64,000 nt of DNA from Brevundimonas halotolerans. Its GTDB lineage: Bacteria; Pseudomonadota; Alphaproteobacteria; Caulobacterales; Caulobacteraceae. Location of the stretch: the NCBI RefSeq assembly GCF_003730275.1, contig NZ_QTTA01000024.1, positions 1 through 64,000 on the forward strand, in the 5' to 3' direction. The translations under genes were made by a program, and so were the position numbers. The notes under the pieces are model-generated. The model was not told the origin of the DNA and made no database searches. It saw only the letters and a program-made list of their open reading frames with translations. Shown one piece after another: positions 57,427-64,000 of the stretch (its first letter is position 1; every line of letters begins with the position of its first letter).

Positions 57427-57915
57427 ATGATCGACGACCTCTACAGCGCACGGATTCTGGGTCTGGCGGCCAACCTGCCCCACGCCGGACGGCTGGTCCG
57501 TGCCGACGGTACCGGTGAGCGCGTGGCCCGGCTGTGCGGCTCGCGCGCCATCGTCGATGTGACCCTGGACGATCAGGGCCTGATCACCGACTTCGCCCAG
57601 GACATCAAGGCCTGCGCCCTCGGACAGGCCGCCGCTGGCGTGATCGGCGAGGCCGTCATCGGCGCTACAGCTGACGAGATCACCACCGCTGCAACAGCCC
57701 TGACAGACATGCTGAAGGCCGGCGGCGAGGGTCCGGAGGGCCGCTTCGAGGGCCTGCGCGTGCTCAAGCCCGTCGCCGACTATCCCCAGCGCCATGCCTC
57801 CACCCAGGTGGCCATGGGGGCGCTGGTCGATGCCGTCGACATGGCGTTGGCGACGTCCTTGGCGACCCGCGACATCCCCGAGGCCGAGCGAACTCGCCGC
57901 GCCGGAGCGGCCTGA
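57427..57915 (+). CDS. IscU/NifU-like Fe-S scaffold, third Cys lacking
   Basis: 162 residues. Two of the three IscU cysteines align (R-L-C-G-S and K-A-C-A-L-G-Q); the third position, in the R-H-x-C context, is R-H-A-S here. Such forms are common in alphaproteobacteria and sit beside other genes, so a distinct role is possible. It is followed by yidD, 72 bases on. Confidence 0.75.
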   Translation: MIDDLYSARILGLAANLPHAGRLVRADGTGERVARLCGSRAIVDVTLDDQGLITDFAQDIKACALGQAAAGVIGEAVIGATADEITTAATALTDMLKAGGEGPEGRFEGLRVLKPVADYPQRHASTQVAMGALVDAVDMALATSLATRDIPEAERTRRAGAA

Positions 57916-57987
57916 TCCGCCCGGCACTCCCCGAGCTCGCCCGCGGTGCTTGCCCGGGCGGGCGATGCGGGGGATAAGCGCGACGAC

Positions 57988-58266
57988 ATGGCATCCGGCG
58001 AAACCCTCTATGAACGCGGCGTCCGCGCGGCCCATCGTGGCTACAAGCTGACCCTGTCGCCCCTGATCGGGCAGTCCTGCCGGTTTTTGCCAACCTGTTC
58101 GGACTATGCCCGCGACGCCCTGATCACTCACGGGCCGGTGCGGGGCGGATGGTTGACCGTTCGACGCCTTTGCAAATGCCATCCTTTCGGAAGCTCGGGC
58201 TATGACCCGGTTCCGGCGCGGGAGCCCTCCCCTCCCGCGATCCAGACAACGAAGACAGACCCATGA
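57988..58266 (+). CDS. yidD: Membrane protein insertion efficiency factor YidD
   Basis: 92 residues from [31 protein letters not shown] and C-K-C-H-P-F are the DUF37/YidD hallmarks. An earlier GTG at 57946 is less likely. It overlaps thrS by 4 bases. Confidence 0.92.
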   Translation: MASGETLYERGVRAAHRGYKLTLSPLIGQSCRFLPTCSDYARDALITHGPVRGGWLTVRRLCKCHPFGSSGYDPVPAREPSPPAIQTTKTDP

Positions 58267-60188
58267 TCGACCTGAAATTTCCCGACGGTGCCGTCCGCCA
58301 GTTTCCGTCCTCGACGACAGGCCGGCAGGTAGCCGCCTCCATCTCGCCCTCGCTGGCCAAGAAGGCCGCCCTGGCCGAGATCAATGGCGAGCAGCGCGAC
58401 CTTGATCGCCCGATCGAGACCGGCGGCGATTTCCGCCTGCTGATGCGGGATGATCCGGCAGCGCTGGAAACCATCCGCCACGACGCCGCCCATGTGCTGG
58501 CCCAGGCGGTGCAGGAGCTGTTCCCCGGCACCCAGGTGACCATCGGCCCCGCCATTGACGACGGCTTCTATTACGATTTTCACCGCGAAGAGCCGTTCTC
58601 GACCGACGACTTTGCCGCGATTGAAAAGCGCATGGGCGAGATCGTCGACCGCGACGAGAAGCTGGTCCGCGAGGTCTGGGATCGCGACGAGGCCATCATC
58701 TATTTCGACAGCATCGGCGAGCGCTTCAAGGCCGAGCTGATCCGCGACCTGCCGGAAAACGAGGTCATCACCGTCTATCGCACGGGCAAGTGGCTGGACC
58801 TGTGCCGGGGTCCGCACTTCCCCTCGACCAAATTCGTCGGCAAGGCCTTCAAGCTGACCAAGCTGGCCGGGGCCTATTGGCGCGGCGACCACCGCAATCC
58901 GCAGCTGCAGCGCATCTATGCGACGGCCTGGGCTTCGAAAGAGGATCTGGACGCCCACCTCAAGCGGCTGGAAGAGGCCGAGAAGCGCGACCACCGCAAG
59001 CTGGGCCGCGCCATGGAGCTCTTCCACATGCAGGAAGAGGGCCGCGGCATGGTCTTCTGGCACCCCAAGGGCTGGGTGCTGTGGCAGGTGATCGAAGCCT
59101 ATATGCGCCGCCGCCTGAACGCCGCCGGCTATGTCGAGGTCAAGACGCCCCAGGTGCTGGACCGCAAATTCTGGGAAGCCTCGGGCCACTGGGACAAATA
59201 CCGGCCGAACATGTTTGTCTGCGAAACGGTCGAAGGCGAGGAGCTCAGCCTCAAGCCGATGAACTGCCCGGGGCATGTGCAAATCTTTGACCAGGGCCTG
59301 CGGTCCTATCGCGAACTGCCGCTGCGCATGGCCGAGTTCGGCGCCTGCCACCGCTATGAGCCGTCCGGCGCCCTGCACGGCCTGATGCGGGTGCGCGGCT
59401 TCGTCCAGGACGATGCCCACATCTTCTGCCGCGAGGACCAGATCGTCGAGGAGACCTCGCGTTTCATCGACCTGGCGCGCAGCGTCCACGCCGACCTCGG
59501 CATGGAAACCGCCTATATCAGCCTGGGCACACGGCCCGAGGTTCGTGCGGGTACGGATGAATTCTGGGACAAGGCCGAGGCCCAGATGGCCGAAGCCGCC
59601 CGCGCGGCCGGCACCGAGCCCGTCGTGACCGAGGGCGACGGGGCCTTCTATGCCCCCAAGCTGGACTTCGTGGTCAAGGATGCCATCGGCCGCGAATGGA
59701 CCTGCGGAACCATCCAGCTGGACTATGTCCTGCCCGAACGTCTGGGTGCGGAATATGTCGGAGAGGACGGCGCCAAGCACCGGCCCGTCATGCTGCACCG
59801 GGCCATCCTGGGGTCGTTCGAGCGGTTCATCGGCATCATGATCGAGAACTATGCCGGGGCCTTCCCGCTCTGGCTGGCGCCGGTCCAGATCGTGGTCGCA
59901 ACCATCGTCTCGGACGCCGACGACTATGCGAAACAGGTGGCCGCGAAGTTCAAGGCGGCGGGCCTGCGCGTCGAGACCGACCTGCGCAACGAAAAGGTCG
60001 GCTACAAGGTGCGCGAACACTCCGTCGCCAAGGTTCCGGTGATCGCCGTGGTCGGCAAGAACGAGGCCGAGGAGGGCAAGGTCGCCATCCGCCGTCTCGG
60101 CTCACAAGGCCAGGAGATCGTCTCGATCGAGGAAGCCATCCGTATCCTGACGGATGAGGCCACCCCGCCCGACCTCAAACGGGGATAG
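58263..60188 (+). CDS. thrS: Threonine--tRNA ligase
   Basis: 641 residues. TGS domain (about 1-62), editing (SAD) domain (about 63-225, [11 protein letters not shown]), class II core with zinc Cys in M-N-C-P-G-H (about 338), [11 protein letters not shown] and the C-terminal anticodon domain. Stop-start overlap ATGA with yidD. Confidence 0.97.
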   Translation: MIDLKFPDGAVRQFPSSTTGRQVAASISPSLAKKAALAEINGEQRDLDRPIETGGDFRLLMRDDPAALETIRHDAAHVLAQAVQELFPGTQVTIGPAIDDGFYYDFHREEPFSTDDFAAIEKRMGEIVDRDEKLVREVWDRDEAIIYFDSIGERFKAELIRDLPENEVITVYRTGKWLDLCRGPHFPSTKFVGKAFKLTKLAGAYWRGDHRNPQLQRIYATAWASKEDLDAHLKRLEEAEKRDHRKLGRAMELFHMQEEGRGMVFWHPKGWVLWQVIEAYMRRRLNAAGYVEVKTPQVLDRKFWEASGHWDKYRPNMFVCETVEGEELSLKPMNCPGHVQIFDQGLRSYRELPLRMAEFGACHRYEPSGALHGLMRVRGFVQDDAHIFCREDQIVEETSRFIDLARSVHADLGMETAYISLGTRPEVRAGTDEFWDKAEAQMAEAARAAGTEPVVTEGDGAFYAPKLDFVVKDAIGREWTCGTIQLDYVLPERLGAEYVGEDGAKHRPVMLHRAILGSFERFIGIMIENYAGAFPLWLAPVQIVVATIVSDADDYAKQVAAKFKAAGLRVETDLRNEKVGYKVREHSVAKVPVIAVVGKNEAEEGKVAIRRLGSQGQEIVSIEEAIRILTDEATPPDLKRG

Positions 60189-60334
60189 TCTCGTCCGGGT
60201 CGGTATCGGAGCGGGTCGGCGCCGGTCGAATGGTGACGATCCGCGTCTCGCCGCAGAAGGACGCGGCGCAACGTCCCGACTGACGCAAGGATCGGGGCCG
60301 GTCGTCACGGCCGGCCTCCTTTCAAGGTCCGGCC

Positions 60335-60733
60335 TCAGCCGCTGACGAAGGCCACGGTGAACTTGCCATCGGTATAGCCGCCGATGCCCCACGTCAGCAT
60401 CTGGCCGCTTTCGAAGAAGACTTCATAGGTTTCAACGCGAGCCTCGCCCTCGCCCTCGGCGCTGACGAAGGCCATGTCGCTGATCGGGCCAAGCGACTGC
60501 AGCGCCGGGCCGATCTGGTCGACCTGTTCATTGCAGGCGGTCAGCAGTTCCGCAGCCATCAGGTCCGCCGGGCATTCGCCGTCGGCGGTCGCGGTGATCA
60601 TCCGCGTGAGCGAGGCGCTGTACTGCCCTTGGGCGGGTTGGGCCTCGTGACCGGCGTGGGGGTCCTGGGCATTCGCGACACCGGCCAGGGCCACGCCGGC
60701 CACCACGGTCGCCATCATCAGGGAAAGTCGCAT
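60335..60733 (-). CDS. Hypothetical secreted protein
   Basis: 132 residues. Signal peptide MRLSLMMATVVAGVALAGVA (cleavage N-A-Q). Mature part short with two Cys (G-E-C-P and T-A-C-N). No family recognised. The 146-base gap to thrS has only a weak hairpin near 60297-60315; 60734-60852 upstream holds nothing seen. Confidence 0.6.
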   Translation of the reverse strand: MRLSLMMATVVAGVALAGVANAQDPHAGHEAQPAQGQYSASLTRMITATADGECPADLMAAELLTACNEQVDQIGPALQSLGPISDMAFVSAEGEGEARVETYEVFFESGQMLTWGIGGYTDGKFTVAFVSG

Positions 60734-60852
60734 GGGGTATCCTCCATCTGGGGTTGCTCCAACAATGCGTCATGCCCTCGCTCCACTCAAGTGAAAGCGC
60801 GGTAATGCCCACCCTCAAGTCGCGAGCGACCGCGTCGCGAGCGGCAGCGCCC

Positions 60853-62250
60853 CTAAATGTGTATCGCGTGGCCCAGCGCGCGCAAGGACGCCTCGTGAAA
60901 GGCTTCGCCCATGGTCGGGTGCACGTGGATGGTCCCGGCCACATCCTCCAGCACCGCGCCCATTTCCAGCATCTGGGCAAAGCTGTTCGACAGCTCCGAC
61001 ACATGCTGGCCGACGGCCTGAATGCCGAGGATGCGGTGATCCGTCTTTGACGCCAGCACCCGCACGAACCCGCCGTCATCGCCGGCCTCCAGCGCCAGCG
61101 CCCGGCCGATGGCCATGAAGGGGAACATCGCGGTGATCACATCGTCGCGCCCCTGCACGTCCTGCGGCCCCAGCCCCGCCGAGACGATCTCGGGCTCGGT
61201 GAAGCACACTGCCGCGATCGTCACAGGATCAAATCGCTTGTCATGGCCGGCGATGATCTCGGCCACGACCTCGCCCTGGGCCGAGCCCTTGTGGGCCAGC
61301 ATAGGTTCGCCGGTCAGGTCACCGACGGCCCAAACGGTCTTCATGCTGGTGGCGCAGCGGTCGTCGATCTTCACGAACGGCCCGGCCATGGCCACGCCCA
61401 TATTCTCCAGACCCCAGCCCTTGGTGCGGGGGCGGCGACCGACGGTGACCAGCACCTTGTCGGCCTTGAGCTGCAGCGCCTTGCCGTCCTTGTCGGTGAC
61501 GTTCAGCGCGCCCTTTTCGAACGACCCGGCCTTCGCACCGAGATGCAGCTCGACGCCGTGCTTCTCGAGCCATTTGGCGACCGGATCGGTCAGGGCCTTG
61601 TCATAGAGCGGCAGCAGGCGGTCGGCCATTTCGACAATGGCGACCTCGGCCCCCAGCTTGCGATAGGCGATGCCCAGCTCCAGCCCGATATAGCCGCCGC
61701 CGACCACGACCAGCCTGTTCGGCACCGCATCCAGCGCCAGCGCCCCGGTCGAGGAAATCACATCGCCGCCGAACGGCAGGAACGGCAGCTCGACCGGCTC
61801 GGACCCGGTGGCCAGGATCACATGCTCGGCGGAAATGGTGATGTCGCCGTCATCGGTTTTGACAGTGCAGGTCTTGGCGTCAGAGAACTCGGCCCAGCCG
61901 TTGATGACCTTGACCTTGGCCTTCTTCAGCAGGGCCGCGACCCCGCCGTTCAGCTTACGGACAATGCCGTCCTTCCAGGCCATGGTGGCCTTCAGGTCAA
62001 TGGCCGGCTTCGACGCCGTAATGCCCAGCGTCCCGCCATCTGCAGCCTTGGCCACCGTCTCGAATTTCGAGGCCGCATGGATGATGGCCTTGGACGGAAT
62101 ACAGCCGACGTTCAGGCAGGTGCCGCCAAGGCCGTCGCCGCCATCCACCAGAATGGTGTCGAGGCCCAGCTGGCCACAGCGGATCCCCGCCACATAGCCG
62201 CCGGTGCCGGCGCCGATGATCAGGACTTTGGTTTTGAGGGTTTGGGTCAT
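60853..62250 (-). CDS. lpdV: Dihydrolipoyl dehydrogenase (E3) of the branched-chain complex
   Basis: 465 residues. FAD fold G-A-G-T-G-G-Y, disulfide [13 protein letters not shown] fold [10 protein letters not shown], and H-V-H-P-T-M-G-E at the C-terminus. The C-I-P-S-K-A-I-I-H form and operon position next to an E2 identify it as the E3 of a branched-chain 2-oxoacid dehydrogenase (LpdV-like). It overlaps the preceding gene by 4 bases. Confidence 0.9.
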   Translation of the reverse strand: MTQTLKTKVLIIGAGTGGYVAGIRCGQLGLDTILVDGGDGLGGTCLNVGCIPSKAIIHAASKFETVAKAADGGTLGITASKPAIDLKATMAWKDGIVRKLNGGVAALLKKAKVKVINGWAEFSDAKTCTVKTDDGDITISAEHVILATGSEPVELPFLPFGGDVISSTGALALDAVPNRLVVVGGGYIGLELGIAYRKLGAEVAIVEMADRLLPLYDKALTDPVAKWLEKHGVELHLGAKAGSFEKGALNVTDKDGKALQLKADKVLVTVGRRPRTKGWGLENMGVAMAGPFVKIDDRCATSMKTVWAVGDLTGEPMLAHKGSAQGEVVAEIIAGHDKRFDPVTIAAVCFTEPEIVSAGLGPQDVQGRDDVITAMFPFMAIGRALALEAGDDGGFVRVLASKTDHRILGIQAVGQHVSELSNSFAQMLEMGAVLEDVAGTIHVHPTMGEAFHEASLRALGHAIHI

Positions 62251-62708
62251 TGATGCCCTTCCAGGACGGCTTTCAGGTCCGCAGGGACATGGTACGGCTG
62301 CGGAATCATGAGACGGCCGTCTCGATTTTCGTAGGCAACGACTACGTCGCCAACATTGAGTTCAACCCGCCAGGGAAGGCACCGTATCGGCTCATCGGAC
62401 AAAGGCCGCCGGGAGTGAACCTGTTTCATTTGGTACTGGGCATCTGGAGCGCCCTGCAGCGCCTGCACCAGTTCGACCGTCACCGTTTCATCGAAGACTT
62501 CTGTGCGGTCGGATATCCGCGGAACCGCGGCAATATCGATGCGTGTAACACGGACGATCATGAGGTCGGGCCCATCCGGCCGCTGGATGTCAGACCATTG
62601 AGGCCACGGCTCCGGCAGGCAGGCCATAACGGGCGTTGCCAATGCAACTCCAATTACCGCGCTGACCGCTGCGCCAATGACGCGGGATTTAGGATTCCGC
62701 AGTCTCAT
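62247..62708 (-). CDS. Hypothetical secreted protein within the bkd operon
   Basis: 153 residues. Signal peptide, basic start M-R-L-R-N-P-K-S-R, cleavage near M-A-C-L. Mature part has three Cys and W-P-Q-W, acidic and aromatic stretches. No family recognised. It starts 4 bases after the E2 stop and its own stop overlaps the E3 ATG, so it is translationally coupled between E2 and E3, which is unusual. Confidence 0.65.
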   Translation of the reverse strand: MRLRNPKSRVIGAAVSAVIGVALATPVMACLPEPWPQWSDIQRPDGPDLMIVRVTRIDIAAVPRISDRTEVFDETVTVELVQALQGAPDAQYQMKQVHSRRPLSDEPIRCLPWRVELNVGDVVVAYENRDGRLMIPQPYHVPADLKAVLEGHQ

Positions 62709-62712
62709 ACCC

Positions 62713-64000
62713 TCACCCCATCCACAGCGTCGCCGGGTGCTCCAGCAACCCCTTGATGCGCTGCACGAACACCGCCGCGTCATGGCCGTCGACGATGCGG
62801 TGATCGAAGCTGGAGGACAGGTTCATCATCTTGCGCACGACCATCTGCCCGTCCTTGACCACCACGCGTTCGGCGATCTTGTTGGGGCCGACGATGGCGA
62901 CCTCGGGGTGGTTGATGATCGGGGTGTGGACCACCCCGCCCAGCGTGCCCAGAGAGGTGATGGTGATGGTCGAGCCCGACAGTTCGTCGCGTTTGGCCGA
63001 GCCGTCCTTGGCCGCGCCCGAGACGCGGGCGATCTCCAGCGCCGTGTCGTACGGATCGCGCGCCTCGGCGTGGCGGACGACGGGGACCATCAGGCCGTTC
63101 GGGGTCTGGGCCGCGATGCCCAGGTGGACGGCGTTGTGCGTCGTCAGCACCCCGCCCTCGTCGTCATAGTGGCTGTTGATGGTCGGCTGGTCGCGCAGGG
63201 CCACAACGATCGCGCGGGCGATGAAGGGGAGGACGTTCAGCTTGGGCTGGTCCTTGGTGCGCGTCGTATTCAGATGCGCCCGCAGCTCCTCGACCGCCGT
63301 CATGTCGATTTCCTCGACATAGGTGATGTGCGGGATGCGACGCACGCTCTCGGCCATCTTCTCCGCGATCTTGCGGCGCAGGCCGATGATGCGGGTCTCG
63401 GTCGTGCCCTCGGCCCGGGCATAGGTCGAGGCCGATGATCCGGAGGCGGACGATCCACGGCTGCCCGAAGCGACGTAAGCGTCGAGATCGCCATGCTCGA
63501 TGCGCCCGGCCGGGCCGGAACCGGGCACGAACTGCAGCTCGATCCCGAGATCGCGGGCGCGCTGGCGCACGGCGGGCGAGGCCAGGGGGCGTTCGTTGCG
63601 CGCGGACAGGGTGCGGGTAACCTCGCCCCCTCCACCCCGCTTCGCGGGGTCCCCCTCCCCCGCACGCGGGGGAGGAGCTGAGGCGACGGATTTCGATCCT
63701 CCCCCGTCCTTCACGGGGGAGGGGGACCGCGAAGCGGTGGAGGGGGCGGAAGCAGGCGCAGCCGCCGCGACATTCCCCTTGCCCTCAACCTTGAACGACA
63801 CCAGCGGCCCACCCACGGCCAGTTGCTGGCCGGGTTCACCGTGCAGGGCGACCACTGTGCCGGCGACCGGGCTGGTCAGCTCGACGGTCGCCTTGTCGGT
63901 CATGATGTCGGCGATGATCTGGTCTTCCTCGACCGCGTCCCCGACCTTGACGTGCCAGCCGGCCAGCTCGGCCTCGGCCGTGCCCTCACCGACGTCGGGC
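62713..64000 (-). CDS. bkdB: Branched-chain 2-oxoacid dehydrogenase E2 (5' end off window)
   Basis: About 429 codons present; the frame is open to the right edge. Lipoyl domain with the lipoylated Lys in M-T-D-K-A-T-V-E (typical of BCKDH, where PDH has E-T-D-K-A), a linker, an E3-binding domain (S-P-A-V-R-Q-R-A-R-D-L-G), a second linker and the catalytic domain with H-R-I-V-D-G near its end. The first linker contains a palindromic repeat. BCKDH assignment rests on motif and E3 neighbour. Confidence 0.88.
   Translation of the reverse strand, partial: PDVGEGTAEAELAGWHVKVGDAVEEDQIIADIMTDKATVELTSPVAGTVVALHGEPGQQLAVGGPLVSFKVEGKGNVAAAAPASAPSTASRSPSPVKDGGGSKSVASAPPPRAGEGDPAKRGGGGEVTRTLSARNERPLASPAVRQRARDLGIELQFVPGSGPAGRIEHGDLDAYVASGSRGSSASGSSASTYARAEGTTETRIIGLRRKIAEKMAESVRRIPHITYVEEIDMTAVEELRAHLNTTRTKDQPKLNVLPFIARAIVVALRDQPTINSHYDDEGGVLTTHNAVHLGIAAQTPNGLMVPVVRHAEARDPYDTALEIARVSGAAKDGSAKRDELSGSTITITSLGTLGGVVHTPIINHPEVAIVGPNKIAERVVVKDGQMVVRKMMNLSSSFDHRIVDGHDAAVFVQRIKGLLEHPATLWMG
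63624..63748. repeat. REP-like palindromic pair inside the E2 coding region
   Basis: CGCCCCCTCCACC (63624-63636) mirrors GGTGGAGGGGGCG (63736-63748), with further mirrored GCTTCGCGG and CCCCCTCCCCCG blocks, about 35-bp arms, and a central segment. On the E2 strand it is read in frame through the linker as a Pro/Ser/Gly-rich stretch. Same family as 47924-47978. Confidence 0.8.

Noticed and set aside
60297-60330. Terminator after thrS
   Set aside because: The GGCCG/CGGCC hairpin is short with a poor T run; too weak to call.

Overview
The window is a gene-dense, high-GC chromosomal segment of an alphaproteobacterium. The best fit is Caulobacterales, probably Brevundimonas or a close relative. 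Evidence is the gene content and order: a phyR / nepR-ecfG-phyK stress locus, atpHAGDC without the F0 genes, obgE-proB-proA-nadD-rsfS-rlmH-envC-ctpA, and ffs-dnaX-ybaB-recR. AtpD carries an Ala/Lys/Pro-rich N-terminal extension, and the promoter and repeat styles also fit. No species call is possible from sequence reading alone.

Layout. 1-2.9 kb: the 5' end of an IS5-like transposase at the window edge, an entericidin-type lipoprotein, a ThDP enzyme and an AT-richer NYN-domain gene just ahead of trmD-rplS. 4.2-9.7 kb: two tandem secreted paralogues, a DUF2383-like protein, tryptophan 2,3-dioxygenase, a CHAP hydrolase, a membrane acyltransferase and small envelope proteins. 9.8-17.6 kb: lpd, a retropepsin-like protein, xerC/DUF484, a transaldolase-like aldolase, priA and terC. 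17.8-22.8 kb: the F1 ATP synthase operon. 22.9-32.7 kb: a long minus-strand run of housekeeping genes (rppH to obgE). 32.8-38.4 kb: ald with a divergent Lrp-type regulator, a succinate-semialdehyde dehydrogenase and an MHS-type transporter.

38.6-42.6 kb is the general stress response (GSR) island. It holds a second entericidin gene, phyK, ecfG, nepR and divergent phyR, with matching EcfG promoters (GGAAC-N16-CGTT) firing both ways. Just past phyR is a structured intergenic transcript candidate with a seven-cytosine loop and a strong terminator, which resembles GsrN of Caulobacter. Both entericidin genes in the window have EcfG-like promoters, so regulator, sRNA and envelope lipoproteins look like one regulon.

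42.6-64 kb: an MDR oxidoreductase, a MaoC-like protein, a TraB/GumN protein, a membrane protein-XRE-membrane protein cassette behind a 13-bp inverted repeat, rmuC, a cluster of dispersed repeats, recR-ybaB-dnaX with the 4.5S RNA gene, nudC, kdsB, cytochrome c, NlpC/P60, leucyl aminopeptidase, a TPR protein, an IscU-like scaffold, yidD-thrS, and the distal part of a branched-chain 2-oxoacid dehydrogenase operon (E2, a small secreted protein, E3). The E2 gene runs off the right edge and carries a palindromic repeat translated in frame in its linker. No CRISPR array, tRNA, rRNA or prophage was seen.
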